A stretch of 64,000 bases of DNA from NCBI RefSeq assembly GCF_003363775.1, contig NZ_CP031376.1, positions 992,001-1,056,000 on the forward strand, given 5' to 3'. Below, piece by piece: positions 41,159 through 51,958 of the stretch. The notes below the pieces were generated by a model. That model ran no database searches. It saw only the letters and a program-made list of their open reading frames with translations, and was not told the DNA's origin. The first letter of the stretch is position 1. Each line of letters opens with the position of its first letter. The translations under genes were made by a program, and so were the position numbers. This DNA is from Spiroplasma alleghenense. GTDB taxonomy: Bacteria > Bacillota_I > Bacilli_A > Mycoplasmatales > Mycoplasmataceae.

Positions 41159-41575
41159 CTAAACATTTTCTACATTTGATTAAATTAGTTTTTGATATCA
41201 ATGAAAAAAATATCTTTAAAAATAGTTTTAGTTCCCTGTCCCAAATCATCTTGGTCTACATAAATTAGACCATAAAGTTATGAGATTTCACTAGTTCATT
41301 GAGAAATTACATCAATTGTAGTTCATAAAGTATAGTCCAAACCCTGTACTCCATCTTCATTAATAGTTTTGCTAGTTCAGTGATAGGCTAATGTAAATAA
41401 TTGATTCGATAATCATATTATTCTTATCTAAAATCTCAACAACTTTAATGCCGTTTTTCAGCCACCACTAATGGTAAGTTGTAATAGAATTAAAAATTAT
41501 TCATAGCATAGCCAATTCTTGGTGGATCAATTTGTCATCCCCATTCTGATGCTTTTAAAAATGGGTTCAATAAAA
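41159..41575 (-). pseudogene. GH1 beta-glucosidase 3' remnant 1
   Basis: Degenerate C-terminal third of a GH1 gene, with frameshifts and stops. Recognisable nucleotide stretches match the better-kept remnant at 51.5 kb (LPLVVTENG, YRIDYLS, FYWYQKLI regions). It begins abruptly near the KNPFLKASEW equivalent. No N-terminal two thirds. Confidence 0.75.
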
Positions 41576-41604
41576 ACTCTTATAATATCTTAAAAAAGCA
41601 AGGC

Positions 41605-42315
41605 TTATTCATTTCCGGCATTTTTACTAATTATTTTTTTAGAAAATATTAAATTAAATACATCTGCATAAGCTAATAAAAAAATTCCAAATCCCATAAA
41701 TATTGTTGTGGTTAAAACTAGGGCGTCAGTTTTAAATTTAAGTATATCTTTAAGCCCACTAACTGCTATATTTATTTGCGAATTCAATTCTTCTAATCCC
41801 AATTCATCTAATAAAAATTTATGATTAAAGTTTTGGTAGATTGTTTTTTCAAACATTAATTGATAAAAATCAAAATTAAAATAGATTATAAATTGACAGA
41901 AGCAAATTATAAATATAATTATCAAAAAATTATAAGAGTAAATTTTTTTAATATAAAACTCATCAGGCTTGGAAAATCAGGTATTTTTCAATCCAATAGG
42001 TAAAATAATTATAACGCAAAGCATGATTATTGAGAACTCAAAAATTCAGAATGTGTCAAAAAAACCTCCAATTTGTACTAACTGACTAAAGGGGTTAATA
42101 AGGTGTCGCGGTTGAAAAACTGTATAATCTAAATCATAATTCCACTGATTTATAAATCCGTTAAAAAAACTATTTTCAACTCCAGGAATATCAATAACTC
42201 TCATAGTTTTACTGAATAAAAACCAGTAAGTACTAAAAGTTAATATTGCACTAGTACTTAAGAATGCGAATATTAATCAGAATAATATTGAATTATGTAA
42301 TTTAAATTTTTTCAT
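41605..42315 (-). CDS. FFNGF family class C membrane protein, 236 aa
   Basis: C-half plan, closest to the class C protein at 35 kb (same MKKFKLHN start). TM, VIDIPGVENSFFNGFINQW, TMs, FNFDFYQLMFEKTIYQNFNHKFLLDELG, SQINIAVSGLKDI, last TM, tail ISKNAGNE. Starts 33 bases behind a class D gene. The glucosidase remnant begins just past its stop without a terminator. Confidence 0.78.
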
Positions 42316-42348
42316 ATGCTATCCTTCCATGATATTTATTTTTAGTTT

Positions 42349-43779
42349 TTAAATTTTTGATTTTGGTATTTGTTCGGGATTTAAATCCTTATCTTTTTTT
42401 AAAAGATAAGCTGTGTTTCAGGTCATAGCCACCCCGATTGTAATTGCAATTAAAACTATTTGAGAGATTACAAACGCATCATATTTAGGAGCTATTAAAC
42501 TCTGCAAACCTTTGGCGGTGTCATTAATTTGGCTTTCCAAAGTCTTTAATCCAATAGTTTTTATTAAATAATTTTTTTCAAAATCAGCATAAACAGAGTT
42601 TCTAGCAAAATTTTCATAGTTTCTAAAACTCAAGAAACCCGACAATTGCAAGCAAATATTAACTAAAAAGATAATTAAAAAAATATTTACTCAAAAAATT
42701 AAACCATTATTTACCTGACCTTTGTAGTATTTGTGAATAAACATTACATTAACTGATGCTCAACCTCAAAGAGGTAAAAAAGTTAAGAAAAACTTGAATT
42801 TTCAACTGCTAATTGGTATAAACCAAAAAGAAGTTAACAATCCTTCCATTCTTAAATGGTCTTTACCCGCTCTTCGACCACCTTGATCGATAAAACCATT
42901 AAAGTATTCTTTCCCAACAAAAGGTATTTCTGACAACTTAAAAGTTTCCAGCGCGAACATGAAAAATAAAACAATTGTAGAAATAGTAAGTATAGAAGTG
43001 AATAACAGTAGGACAAAAAAGTATTTTCTATTGACAACTTGTTTTGAAGAAAACCAAATATCTTCTTCTGAAACTTCAACTGCTGCCGGAATTTCTAGTT
43101 TTGCTAAATCATCCATGTTTTTGAGATTTTTGATTATTAAAACATCTTTTACCATGCAATAAACAATTGCCAAAGAAGATAATAAAACAAAAACCATTCC
43201 CAAGGAATTAAAAATAACTCCTTTTGAAAAACCAAAACTTTCAACAACTGAAGATCTAAAAATATCTAACTGTTCTTGTAGTTGTTGGGTGTGAAAAAAA
43301 TCTTCACCAAAATACCTATAAATCTGCTGATCAAAAACTTTTGTATAAGTATTGATATTCATTGGTAAAGCAAATCCCACTCCCATCAATATTATGAAGG
43401 GCAATAAAATTACTCCATTAAATCAAAAAAAAGTTCTTTTAAATACGTCGCTTCGTAATCTCAATGATGCCAAAGGTAAATAAACAAAGATTGCCAAAAT
43501 TACGATTATACTAGTCAATAAATACGGTCCAGGTTCATATAATGATTTTCCAAAAGGAAATATTAAGTATTTACTTGTGACATAAGCTTTATCATAAATA
43601 TCATTACCGCCAACTATAAAGCCATTAAAAAAATCTTTTTCAATATTTGGCAAGTATTTTATATAAATTTTTTTTGAAAATCACATATATACCATTATTA
43701 CTGAAAATAAAAGCGTCAAAGCAAATAGCAAATATGTAATCAAAAGAGAAATTAATCAATGTTTTTCATTTTTAGTCAT
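42349..43779 (-). CDS. FFNGF family class D membrane protein, 476 aa
   Basis: Double protein. Unit 1: YIKYLPNIEKDFFNGFIVGG (PNIE for PGIE), TMs, FDQQIYRYFGEDFFHTQQLQ. Linker with AAVEVSEEDIWFSS. Unit 2: LSEIPFVGKEYFNGFIDQGG, FARNSVYADFEKNYLIKTIG, TM, tail IPKSKI. ATG follows AGAAGGGAAA. It is the middle gene of the class C, D, C run at 41.6-44.6 kb, upstream neighbour 50 bases away. Confidence 0.79.
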
Positions 43780-43829
43780 ATTATTTCCCTTCTAATCATT
43801 TTATTCATAAATTTATAAAAATTTATTTA

Positions 43830-44552
43830 TTATTCTATTAATTCATTTCTAATTTTTGTCTTTCTTTTTTTGAAAAAGTCTTTTTGTCTGAAAAAGAAAA
43901 AGAACGAAATAATAATCAACTCTATAAAACATAAAACAATAATTATAATTGCTAAAATGTGAAATTTATTTGAATAAATTTCATTTAAACCTTGAACCGC
44001 ATCTGCAATTTGACTTTCTAAAATTTCCCCTCCAATTGTTGATGATAAAAAATTTTCTTCATAATAAACATTTAAATATTTTCTAAAAGTTATTTCCATA
44101 ATATTAGGACTCAAAAACATTATTAACTGAGCAATTACGTTTATTAAAACAAGCATTAATACAAAACTAAGTCATAAAACTTGTTTATCATTAATTTTAT
44201 TTTTTTTAATTCTAGGTATTTCAAAAAGTTCAGCTAATGCAAAAATTGCAGGTAAATAAAAAGTTAATGTGTACATTACTTGCACATTTATAAGTCCTTC
44301 TTTTCCAAATGAAGCCAATGCAATTGATAATTTAAATCTTCTAAATTGTAGTTGTTCTCCTTTCTCATTTAAAAAACCGTTAAAGTAATCTTCTTTGACG
44401 TGGGGTATTTCAAAAAGAAATTGACTTTTCCCTGCAACTAAAAAACACAAAATAAAAATCAGAACAGATAAAAATGCAGCTGATAAAATTATTCAAATAT
44501 AATATTTGTTCAATTTTGATGTTTCTTGCTTTGTAATTATTTCAGCTTTCAT
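43830..44552 (-). CDS. FFNGF family class C membrane protein, 240 aa
   Basis: C-half plan: MKAEIITKQETSKLNKY, TM near 18-42, LFEIPHVKEDYFNGFLNEKGEQ, TMs, LSPNIMEITFRKYLNVYYEENFLSSTIGGE, SQIADAVQGLNEIYSNKF, last TM, very basic tail KKRKTKIRNELIE. ATG after AAGGAGG with 8-base spacing, the best ribosome site of the family here. First gene of its run; the paired promoter boxes lie 160-200 bases upstream. Confidence 0.79.
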
Positions 44553-44712
44553 TTCCGATCCTCCTTGGACTATAAATAAAATAGATTATTTAAAGTTTCT
44601 TTTTTGAGAAAGTCATAATGAACTACAAAATTAAATAAATGCAATTAGAAATGTTATCTCATATGTTTTATTAATATTTAAAGTAAAATTATACTTCATT
44701 TTTAATTAAGTA

Positions 44713-44753
44713 TTATATACTCTATAAAAACTAACAACTTAATTATATACTAT
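44713..44753 (-). promoter_or_regulatory. paired boxes upstream of class C/D run
   Basis: AGAGTATATAA (44713-44723) and ATAGTATATAA (44743-44753) on the minus strand, 30 bases apart. Between this and the class C start lie sequences resembling the 3' end of a class Q gene (AATGAACTAC-AAATTAA), a decayed relic. Confidence 0.55.
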
Positions 44754-44796
44754 TGATATTTAAATTAACACATTATAAAGTTTATTTAAATATGAA

Positions 44797-44820
44797 AAAA
44801 CAACGCTTAAGCGTTGTTTT
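44797..44820 (-). terminator. palindromic terminator after glucosidase remnant 2
   Basis: 24-bp perfect palindrome with half AAAACAACGCTT, U-run on either strand. Confidence 0.75.
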
Positions 44821-44828
44821 ATAATACT

Positions 44829-45091
44829 CTTAAAAATTATTGCCATTTAATTTAATTAGTTTTTGATATCAATAAAAGCCATCTTTTTTAAAACGCTTTT
44901 TAGTGCTCTGTCCTAAATCATCTTGGTCAACATAAATTAAACCATAACATTTTGACATTTCACTAGTTCCATGAGATATTGCATCAATCGGGGTTCATAG
45001 GGTATAGCCTAAAAATTCCACCCCATCTTCGCTAATAGCTTTACTCATTTCATTAATAATTTGACTTAAATAATCAATTCGATAATCAATG
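44829..45091 (-). pseudogene. GH1 beta-glucosidase 3' remnant 2
   Basis: Shorter remnant covering only about the last 85 codons (YRIDYLSQ to FYWYQK region), with lesions. Its 5' edge runs directly into a relic of an IS end at about 45.1 kb. Confidence 0.72.
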
Positions 45092-45105
45092 AAGAAATGT
45101 CTAAC

Positions 45106-45140
45106 TTTTTTCAGGAAACCATTTTGGGTCTTCCAAAAGG
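45106..45140. mobile_element. relic of the right end of the IS at 39-40.4 kb
   Basis: AGGAAACCATTTTGGGTCTT and its surroundings match the region inside the right end of the 1406-bp IS (AGGAAACCATTTTAGGTCTC) with few changes. No transposase sequence remains. It fuses the glucosidase remnant to the lipoprotein gene region, marking an old rearrangement. Confidence 0.55.
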
Positions 45141-45223
45141 AGATATTTTTAAATTATTTTATTGTTTATCTATATTTTATTTTAAAGACTTAATTCTGTC
45201 TCCCTATTTTTTAATTACCTTTT

Positions 45224-47107
45224 CTAATTAATTGATAAATCAATTGTTGTTTCCTTACTAAGCCATTTACCACTAAAAAATATAATTGAGCACTTTTGAA
45301 AATATCTATCAGAATTATTTCCTTCATAAATAAATATTTTGTAATCCTCATATTCACTCATAAATGGAACCATTTCATGCAGACAACTATTAATTAAAAT
45401 TTGATTTTCAAGATGACTATTTTGTGAATTAATTTCCAACTTATCAAGCTCAGACTTAATTCCTTCAATTTCTAGTTCATTAACATCGAAAACAATTTCA
45501 CCCCCTTTTAAGAGATTGGAATTTTGAATTACACTTAAACAAACGCTGTCAGTGTAGTAGAGAAAATCATTTCTTGATGATGTTGTTAATTCAAAATCAA
45601 CGCCCTCCTTTAAAACCGATAGTCTAAAATCAGTTAATAGAAGGTCCTTGATTAAGTCAATAATTGATTGAGATGTTGCCCCTGCATAAATATTAAGTGT
45701 TGGAGCCAAAAAATCTTTTACTTCATCAAGTTTTATATAATCCATTTTTTTAACAATGCTCTTAGACTTTGGTGAAAAGAAAAACGAATTATCTGCTGGT
45801 ATGATTTCCACACTAGAATTTCCGTTAAAGGTAGTCTCCAGATTTTCTGTTTTTATTTCTACTTGATCTTTAATATCAATGTCTGAAGATAATAAATCTA
45901 AAGTTAAATTTACTTCTTCTTGAAATTCTTGAATTGTAGTTACTCCCAATTGAATTTCGATATTTGAAATATCATTTTCAATTACTTGTAAATCAAGCTT
46001 AGGGACCTCGAAAGTTAACTTTTCTCCTATTAGATAGTAATTACCCGGAATAATTTGTAATTCTACAGTATCTGTTGGCATGAAATATTGAAAATCTGTA
46101 TTTGATACTAAAGTGTAGTCAAAACCTCTTTTAGCTTGTGGAACCTCTGATAATATAGCGGTTTCAATCTGATTTAAAAATAATTCTTGATTTGTTTTAA
46201 AATTGAAATCAAATGATTCAATAGTTTCCTTTAAATCTTTAATATTATAGGTTTGAACAACAAACTCAACATCTTCACCAGTTAAGATTCGCGAATCTTT
46301 TTTAGCAACTATTTTTACTTTATCTCCCTCTCTTAGTGAGTTTGAGCCTGATGGGAATTCAAAAGTGTAGTCTTCACCCTTTTTGGCATCAAAAACATTA
46401 GTTTGTATGACTTTTTCAAGTCGCGTTTCTACATCTACTATTTTCTCATTTATTCTAGGAATTGATTTTTCATAATTAATGGTATTTATGTCAAAAATAT
46501 TGATTTGTACAACAGATGCTCCTCGAACTATTCTTGATTTTGGTAAAGAAGACACAGTAATAGAATCTCCTTTTGAAAAAGACAAATCATTTTTCATATT
46601 ATAAATTATTTCATAATCGGTTTTTAGTTTAATTCCCCTTATTTTTGCTTCCAAAAATTCAATTAATATTTTATCAAAAGTATTTTTGTCTTCTCCTGGT
46701 AAAGGCTTTATTAAATTTAATTCTTCATCTAATTCCGATAAGCTAATTAAATTTGTTGCTTTATTGATTATTTTTCCATAGATTTTATCATTATCTTTAA
46801 CTGGTTTGATATAGACTTGATCACCAACCGTGAATTCCGCCTCTTTATTAGTAGCAATTATTTCATAATGAGTTTTATAAATTAAATCTTTAGACCAATT
46901 TTCAAAAATACTAACAACTTCATCAATATAGTCGGTTACAAGATCTTTTGGTCGGGGCTCACGGATTTGTGTCTCAATATCAGCCATATTTAACATTTCT
47001 ACTTCATCTTCAAAAATATGCTTAACTTCTTTAGAACAAGATAAAGTTAATACCGGGGATGAAGTTATTGAAATTATTAATGATAGAGATAATAATAATT
47101 TTTTCAT
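45224..47107 (-). CDS. GD-repeat lipoprotein, 627 aa
   Basis: Very close copy of the lipoprotein of the first cassette, same length. Signal MKKLLLSLSLIISITSSPVL, lipobox Cys in LTLSC, EVEMLNMADIETQIREPRPKDL, then the repeated units VGDQVYIKP, SKGDSITVSS, REGDKVKIV, LKGGEIVF. The C-terminus TTIDLSIN replaces the sibling's TSIDLLIK. Unlike the other two lipoprotein genes no EISSRLVT gene follows: an IS relic and glucosidase remnant do instead, so this cassette has lost its downstream genes. Confidence 0.85.
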   Translation of the reverse strand: MKKLLLSLSLIISITSSPVLTLSCSKEVKHIFEDEVEMLNMADIETQIREPRPKDLVTDYIDEVVSIFENWSKDLIYKTHYEIIATNKEAEFTVGDQVYIKPVKDNDKIYGKIINKATNLISLSELDEELNLIKPLPGEDKNTFDKILIEFLEAKIRGIKLKTDYEIIYNMKNDLSFSKGDSITVSSLPKSRIVRGASVVQINIFDINTINYEKSIPRINEKIVDVETRLEKVIQTNVFDAKKGEDYTFEFPSGSNSLREGDKVKIVAKKDSRILTGEDVEFVVQTYNIKDLKETIESFDFNFKTNQELFLNQIETAILSEVPQAKRGFDYTLVSNTDFQYFMPTDTVELQIIPGNYYLIGEKLTFEVPKLDLQVIENDISNIEIQLGVTTIQEFQEEVNLTLDLLSSDIDIKDQVEIKTENLETTFNGNSSVEIIPADNSFFFSPKSKSIVKKMDYIKLDEVKDFLAPTLNIYAGATSQSIIDLIKDLLLTDFRLSVLKEGVDFELTTSSRNDFLYYTDSVCLSVIQNSNLLKGGEIVFDVNELEIEGIKSELDKLEINSQNSHLENQILINSCLHEMVPFMSEYEDYKIFIYEGNNSDRYFQKCSIIFFSGKWLSKETTIDLSIN

Positions 47108-47166
47108 TTTATATATCTTCCTTATGATTTTATTATATACTATATATGAACAAGGACAAATACAAA
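47108..47166. promoter_or_regulatory. divergent promoter region, third cassette
   Basis: 59 bases between divergent starts; box at 47133-47143. Nearly identical to the first cassette's region. Confidence 0.6.
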
Positions 47167-48045
47167 ATGAAAAGTTTTATCAAAAATTATTGATTTGCAA
47201 TAGCGCCGTTTATTAATTTTTTACTTATATTAATATTTTTTATCTTTTATTTATTTTTTGCAAGCAACGGAATAAACTTTGCAAAAAATCAAATGCAATT
47301 AATTAATTTAAATAATCTAAAAAATTTATTAGAAGAAGATGAATACTACATTGTTATCAATGAGGGCAATGAGTCTCGAGTTGAAAGTATATTGGATGGG
47401 GTTTTTCAAGATGCATTTAGTCACTTAGAAAACGGTTTATCAATTGTCAAAGACGATGAATGAACCGTATTTATTGAAGAATTTACCTCTTTTCAAAAAT
47501 ATGAAAATAACTTGAATTACTTTGATTTTGCATTGGAAATCTTAAACTTGCCCACAACCTTTCTAAGTTATCAATGTGATAGCTTTCGAAGAAATGATTA
47601 TAAGGCGGTTTTTAGTCCGAAGGCAATCGCCAGTCTAAACACTCAATACTATGAAAGTGATATCATAAATAATGAATTTTGAGTAGATTTTGAAACTGAT
47701 TATAACTATTTTGTTTATCAAAAGATATTTACCGAGCAAATGGTTAAAACTCTAATGGGAATAATTAATCAGGATTTAGAAACACCCGAAAAGAAGATTC
47801 TTTCCAAAAATTATAGTCAATCAAAAAATTACTACTTAAATAAACGATTAGAAAATTTTGAGATTTTTCTCAAAAATTATGAAATTAAAAATTACTTAAA
47901 TAATCTTTTGATTAGTTGCTATATGACAGTTGTATGAATGCCACTATTTATAATTGAAATAATTTATGGATTTGGATTAATGTTTTTCTTAAGATTTTCA
48001 GAAAACTATTATTTTCATAAGTATATTCAAGTTATTGATCGTTAA
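47167..48045 (+). CDS. RFSENYY membrane protein, 292 aa
   Basis: Close copy of the first-cassette protein: MKSFIKNYWFAIAPF TM, LLEEDEYYIVIN, DGVFQDAF, EIFLKNYEIKNYL, second TM and the same C-terminus FLRFSENYYFHKYIQVIDR. Charged middle positions differ, e.g. RRNDYKAVFSPKAIASL versus QTNDYKAVFHPKAISSL. ATG 8 bases after AAGGAC. It converges on a class N gene across a palindromic element. Confidence 0.8.
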
Positions 48046-48073
48046 AAATAAAAAATGTTCTTACTTATATGAT

Positions 48074-48147
48074 AGTGTACACCTAAATAAAACATTTTAT
48101 GCATTATTTAATTAATGCATTAAAATAGTTACATATGGGTGTACACT
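48074..48147. repeat. 74-bp palindromic MITE-like element
   Basis: Outer arms AGTGTACACC / GGTGTACACT and inner arms ATGCATTA / TAATGCAT around TTTAAT, with imperfect pairing between. It is located inside the intergenic hairpin region between convergent genes. It looks like a small non-autonomous inverted-repeat element; the parent is not in the window. Confidence 0.5.
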
Positions 48148-48170
48148 CTCTATGTTGAGAGCATTTTTTT
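48146..48170 (+). terminator. terminator of RFSENYY gene
   Basis: CTCTC-TATGTT-GAGAG followed by CATTTTTTTT on the plus strand. AAAAATGTTCT just after the gene can also pair with the GAGAGCATTTTT end, so the palindromic element may have inserted into an older terminator loop. Confidence 0.55.
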
Positions 48171-48191
48171 TCTATAATAAAAAACCAATTT

Positions 48192-48917
48192 TTAGGCTTC
48201 GAAAGCTGGCTTTTCTTGATAAAGAACATCATTTTTGTTATTACGTCTTTTTTCTAACTTTGTATCTAAATAAGTATAAATTCATCACGCAGTAATAGTC
48301 AAAGCAGAGATAAGAGCAAATGTGATAGCAAAAGCATTGCTAATAGCAAAACTATTATAATTAAAAACTTCATTAATTGATTCTCTTAATATTTGTAATT
48401 GACTTTGAAGCTCATCTGTATTAAAAAAATCTTTACCGAAATATTTAAAAATTTGTTCATCAAACGCGCGATAAAAAACTCCCCCACTTAAGGAAATCGA
48501 GTATATAACTATTAAAAAAATTGATACTGTAAATTCGACCACTGATCTTCACATAAGGTTTTTTTTACCTCAAAGCTCTGATGGATGAAATCAAGCAAGA
48601 CTAGTTATCGGCTCAAAAAGCAAGGCAATTAAAAGTCCAGTACACCAACACATTAATATATAACCCGAAATATTATTAGAAAAGCCAAAAATTGATGAAT
48701 ATACCCCTTCTGTGCTTAGGGATGCCGTTTTGTAGATACTTACTCCATTTACTTGAAATTCATTAAAAAAGTAATCTTCAATTCCGGGCATATCTTTAAT
48801 AAAAACCTCTGACCCTCCGATTAAAAAAATAGGTAAAGATATTATGATTACGCTGATTATCAGTACCAATTGATAGGAAATAGTTATTTGATATTTTGGA
48901 ATTTTTTTAATTTTCAT
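48192..48917 (-). CDS. FFNGF family class N membrane protein, 241 aa
   Basis: N-half plan, near copy of the 38-kb gene: MKIKKIPKYQITISYQLVL, VFIKDMPGIEDYFFNEFQVNG, SIYKTASLSTEGVYSS, FDEQIFKYFGKDFFNTDELQSQLQILRESINEVFNY, tail DVLYQEKPAFEA. It lacks the four-residue AILF duplication of that copy. Upstream lie the decayed class C copy and an intact EISSRLVT gene, the ancestral order C-type helical protein, class C, class N. Confidence 0.78.
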
Positions 48918-48959
48918 TTATGTTCTCCTTGATAGTATACTTACTTTGGTTTTAGCGCT

Positions 48960-49600
48960 TTTTAAATTAAAAAATAAAATAGTGCGATATTAGTATTAAA
49001 ATAATTGTTATTGATATTGAACAAGTCACTTACAATAAAATACTCATTATTATAATTTTTTTTCAATAATAGTTTTTAAAACCTCAGCTGTTTGTTCTAT
49101 TTGTTAATTGATTTTTTTGCTCTAACATTTTTTACTAAATAATTTCTTTAAAAGTATAAATCCCTATTTTTAGCAATGTTAATTTCAAATATTTTTGGAT
49201 TTAAAAAAATATTAACCGAATAATTATATTTAATGTAAATAAAATAGTAAAAAATCAAGTACCTCTAACAATTAATTTATTTGAGTCGCTTTTTTGGATT
49301 CAACCAATCATCGTTAAGATAATTGTGCAAATAATTCAAAATGGCAAAAATGTAATATATACCACTTTATTATCTTTGGCACTTCTCAATTTTCAAAATG
49401 AAATTATCATTATTTTAGATTAATATAGGGTCTTTCAATTAAGCCATCATTCTGATTGAATAAATCCTTTTGGAAATATGCGATATCATAAATTAAAGTT
49501 TTTTTTATTTCAAAAAAAAATAATACATGACTTAAGACTAACGACAGCAGTGAAAAAGTGATAAAAGTGTTCAAGTAGTTTTCTTAAAATTACCTATTTA
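48960..49600 (-). pseudogene. degenerate class C gene, uninterrupted counterpart of the IS-split gene
   Basis: Nucleotide identity to the split gene at 38.9-41.0 kb is plain over the whole length (GCTGTTTGTTCTATTTG; GGATTCAACCAATCATCG; AAATATTTTTGGATTTAAAAAA), but many stops and frameshifts occur. At the IS site it reads TAATAGTTTTTAAAACCTCAGC, with no IS. It therefore shows the empty site. Confidence 0.8.
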
Positions 49601-49630
49601 ATTCTCCCTTTTAAAAAAGTTCGATACAAA

Positions 49631-51295
49631 TTAAATGTAAAATAAATTATTTAAAATATTTATTTTGTTCATGAAAATATCTTCAAAAATAGTTCTCCAA
49701 TAATTTTTATCATTGTAAGAATATTCGTTTTCGAAAATATTTAAATTAGATTTAAGTTCATTTATCTTTTTTTCATTATCGAGTCTTAAATTAATATAGA
49801 AATCTTTTAAATCATCATCACCAATTTTATCATAATTAGCGGAAGAATTTCTTTTGATAAAACTATTTTTTTGAATTAAATTACCGTAAGAAAAAACATC
49901 CTCAACATCTGAGTAGTTTAAATCTAATTCACGATTAAACATTTCAATATCTCTATTTTTTATTTTTAAAAGGTTATTGTAATTAATTAGATTATTTTTT
50001 TCTAACATTAATAAATATACTTCATTATCAAAACTTTTAATTTGCGAAGCAATAGAGTTTTTCTCTAAAAAACTAGTATTTAAAGAATTAGTTTCAATCT
50101 CTCTAGTTTTAAATTTAAATCCATATTTTATTTCATTATAATTATCAGTTATTTTAGTCATTGTATGAATCGTATTAAGCATTGTCAGTATCGCCAAAGC
50201 TTTATTTAAAGCCTTAGAACATTTATCGGTAATTTTTATGAAATTTCTACTAAGAACTCCATTTTGTTTATATGTTCCCATAATTCTTAATGCAAATCTT
50301 CCATGCAAAATAAATATTTGAATGCGTTCAAAAGCTTCATATTCTCTGCTGCCTAAATTGTCAGTCGCATTTCTAAATCCCGCAGCCGATTCTTTAAAAG
50401 CGATATTGCTTAAAATGGCTGCAGGCATAAATCAAGCACATCACATTGATAAGGCAACGGCAGCAACGGTGCTACTACCAGTACCCATTACTCAATTATA
50501 TCTTGTAGTTAAGTCGGCAAAATTATTTCAACTATCGGTTGTCTCTTCCAATAACTTTGAGTCTAATCTATTTATATTGTCAATTTGAGAATTTAGCTCA
50601 GCAATCGATTCGTCTACATCTCTTGTCTTTTCATCAATTTCTGAAACACGTATTGTGTTTTCTGCTACTACTTCATTGTTTCCCAAAAATTCCCTTCGCA
50701 TAATTTCCTGCTTAATTTTCTTTAAATCTAGAAGTCCTTGAATAACCTTTATAAAAGACTCTCTGCAGTTATAAATATACTTATATTTTTCTACATTATT
50801 TAAATTAGATCATTCATCAAAATTATACTTAAAGAATTCTATTTTCATGATTTGATCATAATCATCTGAGCTTACTAGATTTTCGTATGCTAAAATATTT
50901 TGAAATAAAATATTTTTTACAAAACCAATTTGTTCACGAACTTGACCTTCGCTATAATTTCGAGTTACCAATCTGGAAGAAATTTCATTTTGGATTTGTA
51001 GATTGACATCTATAAAATCGCTATTTTGAACCATACTTTTGTGAAACGAATTGGTGCTAACCTTTTCTAATTCATTTAAATACAAAGCAATCAATTCTTC
51101 TTCAATGTCAGCCTTTTGAAATGAGGAAATAACTTGTTGTTTTGAAGTAAAATTATAATTATTTTTTAATAAAATTTTAGGATTATTATTGTGTGATAAA
51201 GAGTTTGCTAAAATCGCTGAACTAGAGGCCACTAGCGCCAAACTACCAAAAACTCCTAATCATAAATATGTTTTTTTATTGGATTTAATTTTCAT
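49631..51295 (-). CDS. EISSRLVT helical surface protein, 554 aa
   Basis: Residues 1-185 are nearly identical to the copy at 61.4 kb and close to that at 14.8 kb (SSSAILANSLSHNNNP, QVREQIGFVKNILFQNILAYEN). The middle differs: SSTVAAVALSMWCAWFMPAAILS hydrophobic segment, then ALNKALAILTMLNTIHT, and a long coiled coil with EVYLLMLEKNNLINYNN. Ends INILNNLFYI. ATG lacks a clear ribosome site. Promoter boxes lie 125-165 bases upstream. The sharp switch from conserved to variable sequence suggests exchange of the N-terminal block between copies. Confidence 0.8.
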
Positions 51296-51419
51296 TTTCG
51301 CACTTTTCTATTATGACTTATTGAATTTTATCAAAAAATCATGAAATTTGATTTTTAACTATATCAGCTATTAAATAGAAAATTGCAAAGTAAATTTATG
51401 CTTTATTCTTGATTAAGTA

Positions 51420-51460
51420 TCATATACTCTATAAAAGCTAACAACTTAATTATATACTAT
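51420..51460 (-). promoter_or_regulatory. paired boxes upstream of EISSRLVT gene
   Basis: AGAGTATATGA (51420-51430) and ATAGTATATAA (51450-51460), 30 bases apart on the minus strand. The leader to the ATG is nearly the same at 63.1-63.2 kb. Confidence 0.55.
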
Positions 51461-51503
51461 TCATATTAAAATTAGCAAAAATATAAAATTTAAGTAATAT
51501 GAA

Positions 51504-51529
51504 AAAAACAGCGCATGAACGCTGTTTTT
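51504..51529 (-). terminator. terminator after glucosidase remnant 3
   Basis: AAAAACAGCG / CGCTGTTTTT with CATGAA loop, 8 bases past the remnant's stop. Confidence 0.82.
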
Positions 51530-51537
51530 GCACCACT

Positions 51538-51957
51538 CTAAACATTCTCCCCATTTGATTTAATTAGTTTTTGATATCAATAAAAACTATCTTTTTTAAA
51601 ACGTTTTTTAGTACCTTGTCCTAAATCATCTTGGTCAACATAAATTAAACCATAACGTTTTGACATTTCACTAGTTCCATGAGAGATTACATCAATTGGA
51701 ATTCATAAAGTATAGCCTAAAACCTCTACTACATCTTCATTAATAGCTTTACTCATTTCATTAATATGTTGACTTAAATAATCAATTCGATAATCATCAT
51801 GGATTTCATTATTATTATCTAAACTCTCAACAACTCCAATACCGTTTTCAGTCACCACTAATGGTAAGTTATAATGGGAGTACAAATCATTCATAGTATA
51901 ACGAATTCCTTGATGATCAATTTGTCATCCTCATTCTGAAGCTTTTAAAAATGGATT
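51538..51957 (-). pseudogene. GH1 beta-glucosidase 3' remnant 3 (best preserved)
   Basis: About 139 codons still open: KNPFLKASEWGWQID, PLVVTENGIG with the nucleophile Glu, [27 protein letters not shown] phosphate-binding loop, FYWYQKLIKSNGENV stop. The catalytic acid/base half is missing, so it cannot be an enzyme. Closer to the GH1 at 54.7 kb ([12 protein letters not shown]) than to that at 7.4 kb. An ATG at 51894 could allow a 118-aa product. Confidence 0.85.
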
Positions 51958-51958
51958 T

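Noticed and set aside
50322-50588. Plus-strand frame opposite the EISSRLVT gene
   Set aside because: Shadow; the minus frame is conserved in four copies.
51703-51894. Remnant 3 as a functional small protein
   Set aside because: Lacks the N-terminal two thirds of the barrel and the acid/base Glu; three sister remnants are more decayed.
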